Shown here in pieces: positions 1-8,805 of a stretch of DNA of 64,000 bases (the first letter of the stretch is position 1; each line of letters begins with the position of its first letter). Both the position numbers and the translations under genes were made by a program. This stretch comes from Arthrobacter sp. C2 (GTDB lineage: Bacteria > Actinomycetota > Actinomycetes > Actinomycetales > Micrococcaceae): NCBI GenBank assembly GCA_024207135.1, contig CP042428.1, positions 3,224,001 through 3,288,000 of the forward strand, read 5' to 3'. The notes beneath the pieces were generated by a model, which saw nothing but the letters and a program-made list of their open reading frames with translations, had not been told where the DNA came from and did no database searches.

Positions 1-342
1 CTGGTCACCGGATCGTTCGAGGATAAGAAACGCTGGCGCCAGTACAAGGCGCGCAAGGAACAGCTCCCCACGAGCTATCGAACCGCGATCGACGGGATCG
101 AGCGCTACTTCATGTACGCCGGGTCGATCGTCAAGGGCGATGTCTTCATGCAGATGCTCGAGGAGCTCGCCGACCTGATCGAGCGCGCAGCCACCGACGG
201 CACCCCGATCCGGGACATCGTCGGGGAAGACCCGGTCGAGTTCGCCGATGCCTTCATCGCAAACTACGCGGATGGCCAATGGATCAACAAGGAACGCAAA
301 CGCCTGAACGATGCCATCGACCAGTCCGTCGACGAAGCCTGA
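1..342 (+). CDS. DUF1048 family protein (5' end outside window)
   Basis: The frame is open from base 1 and ends at TGA 340-342, leaving 113 visible residues; the true start lies upstream. The visible part begins LVTGSFEDKKRWRQYKARKE and continues as a small, charged, helical soluble protein, which matches DUF1048. Proteins of this family are about 110-120 residues, so little is missing. DUF1048 genes are usually found between a PadR regulator and a drug-type ABC exporter, and an exporter of that kind follows 25 bp downstream. The biochemical role is unknown; a link to regulation or assembly of the exporter is inference from position. Confidence 0.8.
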   Translation: MVTGSFEDKKRWRQYKARKEQLPTSYRTAIDGIERYFMYAGSIVKGDVFMQMLEELADLIERAATDGTPIRDIVGEDPVEFADAFIANYADGQWINKERKRLNDAIDQSVDEA

Positions 343-367
343 CCCCACCGGAAACGGAGAAACCCCT

Positions 368-1201
368 ATGGAAACAGACCAAGCCCCCGGGCCCGCGATC
401 CGGGTGCGGGGCATCGAGAAATCCTTCAAGGACCTGCAGGTGCTGCGGGGCGTCGACTTCGACGTGTGGACGGGCAGCATCTTCGCGCTGCTCGGCTCCA
501 ACGGCGCCGGAAAGACCACGCTGGTGCGGATTCTCTCGACGCTGCTGAAGGCCGACGCGGGCACCGCGGCGGTCAACGGCTTCGACGTCGCCGCCCAGCC
601 AAGCCAGGTGCGCGAGTCGATCAGCCTGACCGGCCAGTTCGCCGCGGTCGACGAGGTGCTCACCGGCCGGGAGAACCTGGTGCTGATCGCCAGGCTGCGC
701 CACCTGAAGGACCCCGGCGCGATCGCCGAGGACCTGCTAGCCCGCTTCGGGCTCACCGAGGCGGGGAACCGCAAGGCCTCGACGTACTCCGGCGGCATGC
801 GCCGCCGGCTCGACATCGCGATGAGCCTGATCGGCAATCCGCCGGTCATCTTCCTCGACGAGCCCACCACCGGACTGGATCCGCAGGCCCGACTCGAGGT
901 GTGGCAGACCGTCAGGGGCCTTGCCGCCGCCGGCACGACCGTGCTGCTCACGACGCAATACCTTGACGAGGCCGAGACCCTGGCGGACCGCATTGCGATC
1001 CTGCACAGGGGCACCATCATCCAAAACGGCACCCTCGCCGAACTCAAGGCACTGCTCCCGCCCGCCAAGCTCGAATACGTCGAGAAGCAGCCTTCCCTCG
1101 AAGACGTCTTCCTGGCCCTCGTCGAAGAGAGCGGCGGGATTGACACCGCCACGGGCGGCCGCACCGACGGCACGGTCCAAGCGGGAAAGGAAATCCAATG
1201 A
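368..1201 (+). CDS. ABC transporter ATP-binding protein, DrrA/daunorubicin-resistance type
   Basis: A 277-residue nucleotide-binding subunit of a two-gene ABC exporter. Walker A is GSNGAGKT at residues 43-50, the signature is YSGGMRRR, Walker B is VIFLDEPTTGLDP, and the C-terminus carries the extra QPSLEDVFLALVEE segment typical of DrrA-like ATPases. The ATG at 368 was chosen because a GGAGA ribosome site sits just upstream and the ABC domain starts shortly after it; an upstream in-frame ATG at 311 would overlap the DUF1048 gene. The stop overlaps the permease start by four bases (ATGA), so the two are translationally coupled. Substrate unknown; drug or lipid-like export is the family role. 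Confidence 0.9.
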   Translation: METDQAPGPAIRVRGIEKSFKDLQVLRGVDFDVWTGSIFALLGSNGAGKTTLVRILSTLLKADAGTAAVNGFDVAAQPSQVRESISLTGQFAAVDEVLTGRENLVLIARLRHLKDPGAIAEDLLARFGLTEAGNRKASTYSGGMRRRLDIAMSLIGNPPVIFLDEPTTGLDPQARLEVWQTVRGLAAAGTTVLLTTQYLDEAETLADRIAILHRGTIIQNGTLAELKALLPPAKLEYVEKQPSLEDVFLALVEESGGIDTATGGRTDGTVQAGKEIQ

Positions 1202-1962
1202 CCACCCACGTCCTGGCCGACACCGGCGTCCTGACCGGCCGCTCGCTGCGCCACATTCTGCGCAGCCCCGACACCATCATCACCACCGTCATCACCCCGA
1301 TCGCCCTGATGCTGCTGTTCGTGTACGTGCTCGGCGGCGCGATCAATACCGGCTCCGGGCAGTCATACGTCAACTACATGCTCCCGGGCATCCTGTTGAT
1401 CACCATCGCCTCCGGCGTCGCGTACACCGCCTACCGCCTGTTCCTGGACATGCAGGGCGGCATCTTCGAACGCTTCGCCTCCATGCCGATCGCCCGCTCG
1501 TCCGTGCTCTGGGCCCACGTGCTGACGTCCCTGGCCGCAAACCTTCTCTCCGTTGCGGCGGTCGTCGGCGTCGCGCTGCTCATGGGCTTCCGCACGGGGG
1601 CCTCGGTGGGCGCCTGGATCGCCGTGGTCGGCACCCTGGTCCTCTTCACCCTCGCGCTGACCTGGATCGCCGTGATCGCCGGACTCTCGGCAAAGACGGT
1701 CGACGGGGCTAGCGCGTTCAGCTACCCGTTGATCTTCCTCCCGTTCATCTCTTCGGCCTTTGTGCCCACCGGGTCGATGCCCGGCCCCGTGGCGTGGTTC
1801 GCCGAGAACCAGCCGGTGACCTCCATCGTGAACACCGTCCGGGCATTGTTCGCCCAGCAGCCCGTCGGCAACGACATCTGGATCGCGCTGGCCTGGCTGC
1901 TCGGCATCCTGGCCGTCTCCTACGGGTTCGCGATCGCCAAGTACCGCCGCAAGATCCGCTGA
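1198..1962 (+). CDS. ABC-2 type exporter permease, DrrB-like
   Basis: A 254-residue integral membrane protein with about six hydrophobic segments, for example LITIASGVAYTAYRLFLDMQ and a terminal WLLGILAVSYGFAIAKYR. It matches ABC-2 permeases that dimerise with DrrA-type ATPases to export hydrophobic compounds across the plasma membrane. The residues GGIFERFASMPIARSSVLWA form the usual cytoplasmic coupling region. It starts inside the stop of the ATPase gene (ATGA at 1198). The DUF1048-ATPase-permease order is a standard actinobacterial drug-exporter arrangement, probably under a PadR regulator lying before the window. Confidence 0.88.
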   Translation: MTTHVLADTGVLTGRSLRHILRSPDTIITTVITPIALMLLFVYVLGGAINTGSGQSYVNYMLPGILLITIASGVAYTAYRLFLDMQGGIFERFASMPIARSSVLWAHVLTSLAANLLSVAAVVGVALLMGFRTGASVGAWIAVVGTLVLFTLALTWIAVIAGLSAKTVDGASAFSYPLIFLPFISSAFVPTGSMPGPVAWFAENQPVTSIVNTVRALFAQQPVGNDIWIALAWLLGILAVSYGFAIAKYRRKIR

Positions 1963-2389
1963 GGCGCCGGGGCCCGCAGCTCCGCCGCCGTGAACGTCAC
2001 GCGACAAAGCGGCGTTGGCTTGTGAAGACACAGGCCACGTCGCTTTCGTCGTGCCAAGCGAGGGGGCCGTGGAGGGGCCTGGTGCGGCAGCACGGCCAGC
2101 CGGGGAAGGGCCGGGCGGAGATCGGGAAAATCCGCGACACCAAGACATCCGGAGAAGCTGCGTTGCTTCCGCGCCCCGCCGGGATCAGCCAAGGGGCAAA
2201 GGTGCTGTCGACCCCGTCCTTCGAAGTAGCAATGTTGCGCAGGACACAGTGCCCCGGATATCGTGGCATCGTCAGGCGGAACGATTCTGCAGTTCTGGCC
2301 GTCGCTCTAAAAATGGGCGAAATCCGGGCGCAATGCCCGAAGACGAATATGGCCATAATTCTTTTTTGCTGCATTCGAAAGTCACAAAA
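1963..2389. other. 427-bp intergenic region, no gene recognised
   Basis: No convincing coding sequence or RNA was seen. The last 100 bases are clearly more AT-rich than the surroundings and hold a near-perfect palindrome around TATGGCCATA (2348-2357), 33 bases before the downstream ATG. This part most likely contains the promoter and operator of the ThDP-enzyme gene. No strong terminator hairpin was found after the exporter. Confidence 0.5.
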
Positions 2390-4051
2390 ATGTCTACAGT
2401 TTCCGCTGCCGTTTCCCGCGCCCTTTTAACCTGCACCTCCGAGATCTTCGGGGTCATGGGGAACGGCAATGCCCATTTCCTTGACGCCGCCGTGCGCACC
2501 GGGTTCCGCTTCACCGCCGTGCGCCACGAAGCCGCCGCCGTCACCGCCGCAGATGCCTACTTCCGGATCACCGGAAAGCCCGCCATCGCCACCACCACCT
2601 ACGGCGCGGGCTTCAGCAACGCGGTCACCCCGTTGGCCGAGGCCGCCAAGGCCCGGGTCCCGATGGTGCTGCTCACCGGCGACCAGCCCACCGCCGGCGC
2701 CCGTCCGTGGGACATCGACCAGAAGGCCGTCGGCGACGCCGTGGGAGCCAAGACCTTCGTGGTCGATGCCCGGCGCCCCATGGCCATTGCCCTAAAGGCC
2801 GTGGCCCACGCCCTGCGCGAGCGCACCGCGGTGGTCATCTCGATTCCCTACGACATCGTCGCCGACGAAGCCGCCGAGGAACAGGCCCCTGCCCTGGCGG
2901 ACTTTGCCCTTGATCCCGGCTACCCGTCCGCCGCACCGCAACTGCTCGCACAGGCCGCCTCGGCCCTGAACGAGGCCAAGCGCCCGCTGGTGCTCTACGG
3001 GCGCGGGGCGCGCCTGGCCGGTGCCGCGAACGCGATCACCGCGCTCGCCGATTCCCTGGGTGCGCTGAGTTCCAGCACCGTCCTGGCGCCGAACCTGCTG
3101 GCCGGGCGCCACGGCGACCTGGGGATCACCGGCGGCTTTTCCTCGGAAGAAACCGCGGCACTGGTCCACGAGTCCGACGTGGTGCTGGTGCTCGGAGCGG
3201 GCCTGAACCAATTCACCACCCGTTTCGGGGAGCTGTTCAACGACGGTGCCCAGGTGGTCCAGGTCGATGTCGCGCAGGCAGCGACCAGCCCGCGGGTGGA
3301 TGCCTTCATCCGGGCCGACGCCGCGGCGGTTGCGACCGCCTTGCTGCCGCTGGTGGCCCGGCGCGCGACCGGTGCGCGCTGGGTGGACCAGGCGGGAGAC
3401 CGCCTGGCCCGGACCGGCGACCATGCGCCCGGGGATGAGACGGCGCCGGACGGGCTGCTCGACCCCCGCACGGTGGCCCGGGAACTGGATTCGATCATGC
3501 CGGCGGAGCGCGTGGTGGTGCAGGACGGCGGGCACTTCATCGGCTGGGGCCCGATGTACTGGAAGGTGCCGGGCCCGCACGCGCTGCACCTGGTGGGCAC
3601 CGCCTACCAAAGCATCGGACTGGGCCTGGCCTCCGCGGTGGGTGCCGGGGCTGCAGCGCCGGATTCCACGGTCGTGCTGGCCAGCGGGGACGGCGGCTTC
3701 CTGATGGGGCTGGCGGACCTGGAATCGGTCATCCGCTCGGTGCGCAGCGGCATCATCGTCATCTACAACGACGCCGGCTACGGGGCCGAGATCCACCAGT
3801 ACGGCTCGATCGGGCTGCACGAGGGGCCCATGCTGATTCCCGAGGTCGACTTCGCCGCCGTGGCCCGTGGGCTCGGCGCCCGGGCCACCAAGGTCCGCAC
3901 CATCGAAGACCTCGCGGGCCTGCGGGACTGGGTCGCCGCCGGCGCCAACGGGGTGTTCCTGGTGGACTGCCGCATCTCCCCGGAGGTGCGCGCCCCCTAC
4001 ATGGAAGAGGTCCTTCAGGCCAACCGCAGGGCCGCCGAGGTGCGCCGCTGA
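2390..4051 (+). CDS. Thiamine diphosphate-dependent enzyme, acetolactate-synthase-like
   Basis: A 553-residue ThDP enzyme of the acetolactate synthase/benzoylformate decarboxylase superfamily. The N-terminal PYR domain carries the catalytic glutamate in VRHEAAAVTAADAYFR (E47), a central cofactor-like domain follows (residues about 180-320), and the C-terminal PP domain holds the ThDP/Mg motif GDGGFLMG ending in IYNDAGYG. The frame stays open far upstream, but ATG 2390 gives the family N-terminus and length; the ribosome site is weak (GAAAG). The sequence does not say whether it makes acetolactate, decarboxylates a 2-oxo acid or acts on another substrate. No small ALS subunit is adjacent, which argues against a biosynthetic IlvB. 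Confidence 0.82.
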   Translation: MSTVSAAVSRALLTCTSEIFGVMGNGNAHFLDAAVRTGFRFTAVRHEAAAVTAADAYFRITGKPAIATTTYGAGFSNAVTPLAEAAKARVPMVLLTGDQPTAGARPWDIDQKAVGDAVGAKTFVVDARRPMAIALKAVAHALRERTAVVISIPYDIVADEAAEEQAPALADFALDPGYPSAAPQLLAQAASALNEAKRPLVLYGRGARLAGAANAITALADSLGALSSSTVLAPNLLAGRHGDLGITGGFSSEETAALVHESDVVLVLGAGLNQFTTRFGELFNDGAQVVQVDVAQAATSPRVDAFIRADAAAVATALLPLVARRATGARWVDQAGDRLARTGDHAPGDETAPDGLLDPRTVARELDSIMPAERVVVQDGGHFIGWGPMYWKVPGPHALHLVGTAYQSIGLGLASAVGAGAAAPDSTVVLASGDGGFLMGLADLESVIRSVRSGIIVIYNDAGYGAEIHQYGSIGLHEGPMLIPEVDFAAVARGLGARATKVRTIEDLAGLRDWVAAGANGVFLVDCRISPEVRAPYMEEVLQANRRAAEVRR

Positions 4052-4122
4052 GCCCGCTGCCGGCGGCTCCCCGCGGGGCCGCCGGATTCCGCCGGAAGAA
4101 AAACCGTTGAGTGGATAAATTA

Positions 4123-4157
4123 TTGACCTACCGTCAAGTAGGTTCCGCGCCTAGGGT
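4123..4157 (+). promoter_or_regulatory. Dyad and -10 box before the secreted EEP protein
   Basis: A perfect dyad TTGAC-CTACC-GTCAA lies at 4123-4137, overlapping a second dyad ACCTAC/GTAGGT. A TAGGGT box at 4152-4157 sits six bases before the GTG start at 4164, consistent with a leaderless transcript. The dyad is in the -35 region and could be a repressor or activator site; no regulator is known. Confidence 0.45.
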
Positions 4158-4163
4158 GGGAGG

Positions 4164-5417
4164 GTGCATTACCTGATCCGTACGGCCCTGGCCGCAGCAG
4201 CAGTGGGCGCATTGGCCCTCGGGGGAGCCGTCCCGGCGCAGGCCCGGCCCGTGACCGAAGTGAGGTCGAGCATCGTGCACCCCGACAGTGCGGCCACCGC
4301 GCCCATCCCCGATGGTTTCGACACCGTGGGGCCAAGGCTGCGGGTGGCAACCTTCAACGCCTCGCTCAACCGGCCCCAGCCCGGGCAGTTGGCCCTGGAA
4401 CTCGAGTCGTTTGTCGACCCCCAGGCGCAGGCCGTGGCCGAGATCGTCCAGCGCAACGCCCCGGACGTGCTGCTGCTCAACGAGTTCGACCACGACGCCG
4501 AGGGTGCCGCCGCGGAAAGCTTCAGGGACAACTACCTGGCCCGCTCCCAGCGCGGACAGGCGCCCATCGACTACCCCTACATGTACCTGGCCCCCTCCAA
4601 CACGGGCATCCCCAGCGGCGCCGACCTCGACGGGGACGGCGTCGTAGGCGGCCCGGCCGACGCGCTGGGCTACGGCGACTTCGAGGGACAGTACGGCATG
4701 GTGCTGTATTCGAAGTACCCCATCGACACCGCCAACGTGCGCACCTTCCAGAAGTTCCTGTGGAAGGACATGCCCGATTCCCGGCTGCCGACCCGGCACT
4801 ACGACGAACTGGTCCGCGGCGTGCTGCGGCTGCCCAGCAAGTCCATGTGGGACGTGCCGGTCCAGGTCGGCGGCCAAACGGTCCACGTGATTGCCGCCCA
4901 CCCCACCCCGCCGGTCTTCGACGGCCCCGAAAAACGCAACCAGGCACGCAACCACGACGAGATCCGGATGGTCAACGACTACCTCGGCGGCAGCGGCAGC
5001 TACATCTACGACGATGCGGGCAAGCGCGGCCCGCTGGCCCCGGGCAGCAACTTCGTGGTGCTCGGGGACCTGAACGCCGATCCGCGCTCCGGGGATTCCA
5101 GCCCGGAGGCCATCAGGGAGCTGCTGGAAAACCCGCTGCTGGTTGATCCGCTGCCCGCAGTGCCCCAGGCCGCGGGCGACCCGGTGCGCGGGCTTGCCGG
5201 GATCACGCGCGACGTGACGGGCACCGCCGACTTCGGGAGGGGAGGCGCCGGGGTGCTGCGCGTGGACTACGTCCTGCCCTCGGCGACGCTGCCGGTGCGC
5301 AGCTCGGGGGTCTATTGGCCCGCCGCCGGGCAGGACGGCGCCGACCTGGTATCCGGATGGCCGCCGGCCAGCAGCGACCACCGGCTGGTCTGGGTCGAGG
5401 TCTCGCTCGGGAACTAG
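4164..5417 (+). CDS. Secreted endonuclease/exonuclease/phosphatase family protein
   Basis: A 417-residue exported protein. The N-terminus MHYLIRTALAAAAVGALALG followed by GAVPAQA is a Sec signal peptide with an Ala-X-Ala type cleavage site. The mature part shows the EEP fold landmarks: TFNASLNRP, LLLNEFDHD (metal Glu), an NP-to-P core, LGDLNADP and a terminal SDHRLV (catalytic Asp-His pair). An inserted loop with DLDGDGVVGG resembles a calcium-binding DxDxDG loop. The family includes nucleases, sphingomyelinases and phosphatases, so the substrate cannot be fixed; an extracellular phosphoesterase or nuclease is likely. GTG 4164 was chosen for the signal peptide and the -10 box six bases upstream. 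Confidence 0.85.
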   Translation: MHYLIRTALAAAAVGALALGGAVPAQARPVTEVRSSIVHPDSAATAPIPDGFDTVGPRLRVATFNASLNRPQPGQLALELESFVDPQAQAVAEIVQRNAPDVLLLNEFDHDAEGAAAESFRDNYLARSQRGQAPIDYPYMYLAPSNTGIPSGADLDGDGVVGGPADALGYGDFEGQYGMVLYSKYPIDTANVRTFQKFLWKDMPDSRLPTRHYDELVRGVLRLPSKSMWDVPVQVGGQTVHVIAAHPTPPVFDGPEKRNQARNHDEIRMVNDYLGGSGSYIYDDAGKRGPLAPGSNFVVLGDLNADPRSGDSSPEAIRELLENPLLVDPLPAVPQAAGDPVRGLAGITRDVTGTADFGRGGAGVLRVDYVLPSATLPVRSSGVYWPAAGQDGADLVSGWPPASSDHRLVWVEVSLGN

Positions 5418-5438
5418 GCGCGGCGTTCCGGGCCACGA

Positions 5439-5480
5439 CGAACGGCCGCCACTTCCCCGCGGGGAGGTGGCGGCCGTTCG
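5439..5480. terminator. Bidirectional terminator hairpin
   Basis: Arms CGAACGGCCGCCAC (5439-5452) and GTGGCGGCCGTTCG (5467-5480) pair perfectly over 14 bp, and the loop contains a further CCCC/GGGG pairing. It lies between two converging genes (ends 5417 and 5502) and lacks a strong U-tract on either strand. Confidence 0.75.
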
Positions 5481-5501
5481 GCATTCGGGGCGGCCGGCGG
5501 G

Positions 5502-6944
5502 TCAGGAAACCCGGTGGTCGCCACGCTCCGCGTCCGCGGATTCCCCTGGCTGGACCCCGGCTCCGGGGGCCCCGGGGGCCGCCAGGCGCCGGGCGCGCCG
5601 CTGGGCCAGGGCGTTGAGCACCCCGATTGCCACCGTGAGCCCCAGGGTGGCAAGCAGCTGGGTGCGGCTGGCGGGGTCGAAGAGCGCCAGCACCACGATG
5701 CCCGCGAGCATCACAAGTGCCAGGATCGAGAGGTACGGGAAGAACGGCATCCGCACCGGCAGGTGGATGGACGGGTCCCGGTCCGCGCGGATGCGCAGGA
5801 TCAATTGCGACACCGCGATGAACCCCCAGGTGACCAGCAGCGTGGAGCCCACGGCGTTGAGCAGCATCGGCATGACCAAATCCGGGGCCAGGTAGTTCAT
5901 GACCACCGCGACCGTGCACAGGACCACCGAGGCGGTCACCGCGACGTACGGGGTGTTTCTGCGGTTGCGCACCTGGATGACCCTGGGTGCGATCCCGCGC
6001 TCGGAGAGCGAAAGCAACATGCGCGAGGCGGCATAGATGTTCGCGTTCATGGCCGAGAGCAGGGCGATGACCACCACCAGGGCCATGACCGAGTCGATCC
6101 AGGGGATGTGCGCGAAGGTGAGCACCGCGACGAACGGCGAGGCGGCAAGCTCCGGCGAATACCAGGGCAGCACCGAGACCATCACCAGGGCCGAGCCCAC
6201 GTAGAACACCAGCACGCGGAACAGCACGCCGCGCACGGCCTTGCGGATCGAGGTGCGCGGGTCGTCGCTTTCGGCCGCGGCAATGGCCACGATCTCGATG
6301 CCGCCAAAGGCGAAGATGACCATCAGCAGCCCGGCGCACAGCCCGACCAGGCCGTTGGGCAGGAAGCCGTCGTGCGCCACCAGGTTGGACAGTCCCGTGG
6401 CCGCCACCCCGGGCACCAAACCTAGGATGATCGCCACGCCGATGCCCAGGAACGCCACGATCGCGGCCACCTTCAGGAAGGAGAACCAGTACTCGAACTG
6501 CCCGAAGCGCGCCACGTTCGCGAGGTTGACGGCGGTCAGCAGCACCACGAAGAGCAGCGACCAGGTGCCCTGGGAAACCCCGGGGAACCAGCCGCCGATG
6601 ATGGCCGCGGCGCCGGTGGCCTCGGCGGCGATGACGATGACCCCCTGGATCCAGTAGAGCCAGCCGATGATCGCCCCGGCGTTGGGACCCATGGCCTTGG
6701 CGGCATAGACGGAGAAGGAGCCCGAGGACGGGTTCGCCGCGGCCATCTCGCCGAGCATGTTCATGATCAGGATGACCAGGAAGCCGGCCAGCGCGAAGGC
6801 CAGGATGATGCCCGGGCCGGCCACGGCAACGGCTTGCCCGGAGCCGATGAACAGTCCGGCGCCAATGGCGCCGCCCAGGCCCATCATGGTGATCTGGCGG
6901 GTGTTCAGGCTCGCGGTCTTGGGAGCCACGGCGTTGCTAGACAT
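5502..6944 (-). CDS. APC-superfamily amino acid permease
   Basis: A 480-residue transporter of the amino acid-polyamine-organocation superfamily, with about 12 membrane spans. The diagnostic first helix is GLGGAIGAGLFIGSGQAVAV, followed by GPGIILAFALAGFLVILIMN and FGGIEIVAIAAAESDDP, typical of GABA/aromatic/proline permeases (AAT family). It imports amino acids with protons. Its start (ATGTCTAG, 6937-6944) overlaps the stop of the aminotransferase gene, so it is translationally coupled and last in an Lrp-aminotransferase-permease set. Substrate not proven; the aminotransferase neighbour suggests an aromatic amino acid or histidine-like substrate. Confidence 0.9.
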   Translation of the reverse strand: MSSNAVAPKTASLNTRQITMMGLGGAIGAGLFIGSGQAVAVAGPGIILAFALAGFLVILIMNMLGEMAAANPSSGSFSVYAAKAMGPNAGAIIGWLYWIQGVIVIAAEATGAAAIIGGWFPGVSQGTWSLLFVVLLTAVNLANVARFGQFEYWFSFLKVAAIVAFLGIGVAIILGLVPGVAATGLSNLVAHDGFLPNGLVGLCAGLLMVIFAFGGIEIVAIAAAESDDPRTSIRKAVRGVLFRVLVFYVGSALVMVSVLPWYSPELAASPFVAVLTFAHIPWIDSVMALVVVIALLSAMNANIYAASRMLLSLSERGIAPRVIQVRNRRNTPYVAVTASVVLCTVAVVMNYLAPDLVMPMLLNAVGSTLLVTWGFIAVSQLILRIRADRDPSIHLPVRMPFFPYLSILALVMLAGIVVLALFDPASRTQLLATLGLTVAIGVLNALAQRRARRLAAPGAPGAGVQPGESADAERGDHRVS

Positions 6945-8016
6945 GGGCGGGGGCTTCCTGCAGTGCGGAGATGAGGGCGGTGGCGATGGTCTCGTTGGCC
7001 TCGGCGGACCCGATGGAGATCCGGATGCCTTCCCCGGGGAAGGCACGCGCCCAGATGCCGGAGGCGCGCAGCGCCGCATCCACGGCCCCGGTGTCCTCGC
7101 CGGTGGAAATCCAGATGAAGTTGGCCTGGGAATCGGTGGCGTTGATTCCGGCGTCGCGGAGCGTGGCCAGCAGGGTTTCGCGGGCGGCGACCAGGTTGTC
7201 GATGCGCACCTGCAGTTCGCCCTCGTGCTCCAGCGAAAGCACCGCGGCGCGCTGGGCCAGGGCGGTGACGCCGAAGGGGACGGCGGTCTTGCGGAGGTTC
7301 GCGGCGACCTCCGGGGGAGCCACGGCGTAGCCGATGCGCAGCCCGGCCAGCCCGTAGGCCTTGGAGAAGGTGTGCAGCACCGCGACATTGGGATAGCGGC
7401 GGAAGAAATCCAGGCCGATGGCCGAGCCCGGGTCGGTGTTGAAGTGGACGTAGGCCTCGTCGATGACCACCAGCACGCGGGCCGGGACCTTGGCCATGAA
7501 GGCATCGACCGCGGCGGTGTCCACGACGGTGCCGGTCGGGTTGTTCGGGTTGCAGATGAACACCAGCGCGGTGCGCTCGGTGATGGCCTCGGCCATGGCG
7601 GGAAGGTCGTGGGCACCGCGCGCGTCCAGCGGCACCGCCACCGGGGTTGCCCCGGCCACGTGGGTGAGGATCGGGTAGGCCTCGAAGGAGCGCCAGGCAA
7701 AGACGACCTCGTCGCCCGGGTTGGCGGTGGCGTGGATCAGCTGTCCTGCGACCTCGACCGAGCCGGCACCCAGGGCAATGGTGCCCGGCTCCACGCCGAG
7801 GCGTGCGGCCAGTGCGCCAACCAGCTGGGGGGCCGCGGCGTTGGGGTATTGGTTGATGGCGCCCAGTTCCGCGGCAAGCCCGCCGGCGACCGAATCCAGC
7901 GGCGGGTAGGGGTTCTCGTTAGAGGAGAGCTTGAACGCCTGCTGACCGGCACCCGGCGTGGCGCCCTGCTTGTAGGCGGGGATCGCGTGCAGGGATGTGC
8001 GCTGGACAATGCTCAT
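6937..8016 (-). CDS. HisC-like PLP aminotransferase (histidinol-phosphate / aromatic)
   Basis: A 359-residue fold-type I aminotransferase. PLP is expected on K219 in HTFSKAYGLAGLRIGY; LSSNENPYPP near the N-terminus, CNPNNPTG and VVIDEAYVHF are HisC/Pat family motifs. Start ATG 8016 gives MSIVQRTSLH; the frame is open further up but that part has no family similarity. Neighbouring an amino-acid permease and an Lrp regulator and away from other his genes, it is more likely an aromatic (phenylalanine-type) aminotransferase than biosynthetic HisC. This is inference: both families share these motifs. It overlaps the permease by eight bases. Confidence 0.85.
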   Translation of the reverse strand: MSIVQRTSLHAIPAYKQGATPGAGQQAFKLSSNENPYPPLDSVAGGLAAELGAINQYPNAAAPQLVGALAARLGVEPGTIALGAGSVEVAGQLIHATANPGDEVVFAWRSFEAYPILTHVAGATPVAVPLDARGAHDLPAMAEAITERTALVFICNPNNPTGTVVDTAAVDAFMAKVPARVLVVIDEAYVHFNTDPGSAIGLDFFRRYPNVAVLHTFSKAYGLAGLRIGYAVAPPEVAANLRKTAVPFGVTALAQRAAVLSLEHEGELQVRIDNLVAARETLLATLRDAGINATDSQANFIWISTGEDTGAVDAALRASGIWARAFPGEGIRISIGSAEANETIATALISALQEAPAHV

Positions 8017-8032
8017 GGTGGGGGGTGCCTTT

Positions 8033-8093
8033 CGAAAACAAGCTGCTCGCACGTCGCCGGTGACGTGACTCACAAAAGCTACGAAAACAAGCT
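8033..8093. repeat. Direct repeat CGAAAACAAGCT (two copies)
   Basis: Exact 12-bp copies lie at 8033-8044 and 8082-8093, with starts 49 bases apart, in the 143-bp gap between the Lrp gene and the aminotransferase it precedes. On the minus strand the unit reads AGCTTGTTTTCG. Paired AT-rich repeats of this kind just before a target gene are plausible binding sites for the adjacent Lrp-type regulator. Confidence 0.5.
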
Positions 8094-8159
8094 CCGGCGG
8101 GTCAACCGCCCGGCAAAACACCGCACAACATGTACACAAGGTTCACTGTGCGTCGTGAA

Positions 8160-8735
8160 TCACTGGGCATTGTGTCCAATGTTTTTTCTAGCCGCATTCA
8201 GCGTACCGCCATTGCGCTGCACGCCGTTTCGCGACCGCCCGCCGGGCTCGGGGGCGGGCTCGGGATTCCGGAGGGCTGCATCCCTCGCCAACGGGATGAC
8301 CCGGTTCTCGAAGTGCGTTGCCAGCACGATGGAGGAGGCGGAGCGCCCCATGCCCTCGGTGGAGGAAATCGCATCGAGCACCCGCTGCAGGTCCGCCGTC
8401 GAGCGGGCGACGATCTTCACGAGGAAGTCGCTGGAGCCCGAGACGGTGTGCAGTTCGAGGATCTCGGGGATCTGCGCGAGTTTCTCCGCCATGCCGTCGT
8501 GGCCCAGGTTCTGCTGGATCCTCAGCGAGCAGAATGCCGTGACCGGGTAACCCATGGCCGCGGCATCGATGTGCGGGGCAATCCGGGTGATCACCCCGGA
8601 CTCGTGCAGCCGGTTGAGCCGGTTCTGCACGGTGCCGCGGGCCACCCCCAGGCGCTTGGAGCACTCCATGACCCCGATGCCGGGAAAATCGGTGAACAGC
8701 TCGATCAGCGACACGTCCAACGAATCGATTCTCAT
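8160..8735 (-). CDS. Lrp/AsnC family transcriptional regulator
   Basis: A 191-residue regulator. Residues 1-60 form the winged HTH (LDVSLIELFTDFPGIGVMEC, then RLGVARGTVQNRLNRLHESG) and residues about 70-150 the RAM ligand-binding domain (GYPVTAFCSLRIQ, HTVSGSSDFLVKIVARSTAD). A polar tail of about 40 residues is specific to this protein. Lrp proteins form octamers and sense amino acids. It lies 143 bp upstream of the aminotransferase and permease on the same strand, so it probably controls them. ATG 8735 was chosen because the HTH starts directly after it; CATACT lies seven bases before it, consistent with a leaderless transcript. Confidence 0.9.
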   Translation of the reverse strand: MRIDSLDVSLIELFTDFPGIGVMECSKRLGVARGTVQNRLNRLHESGVITRIAPHIDAAAMGYPVTAFCSLRIQQNLGHDGMAEKLAQIPEILELHTVSGSSDFLVKIVARSTADLQRVLDAISSTEGMGRSASSIVLATHFENRVIPLARDAALRNPEPAPEPGGRSRNGVQRNGGTLNAARKNIGHNAQ

Positions 8736-8805
8736 GCGCCCCAGTATGCGATGCGGCTCACCGTCCGCGCGAATCGGGTGGCCCGGCACCGGTTACGGTG
8801 GAGGA

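Noticed and set aside
2390-4051. Calling the ThDP enzyme ilvB
   Set aside because: No ilvN small subunit or ilvC is adjacent; the family is functionally mixed.
6937-8016. Calling the aminotransferase biosynthetic hisC
   Set aside because: The motifs are shared by HisC and aromatic aminotransferases, and the gene lies in an Lrp-permease context outside a his operon.
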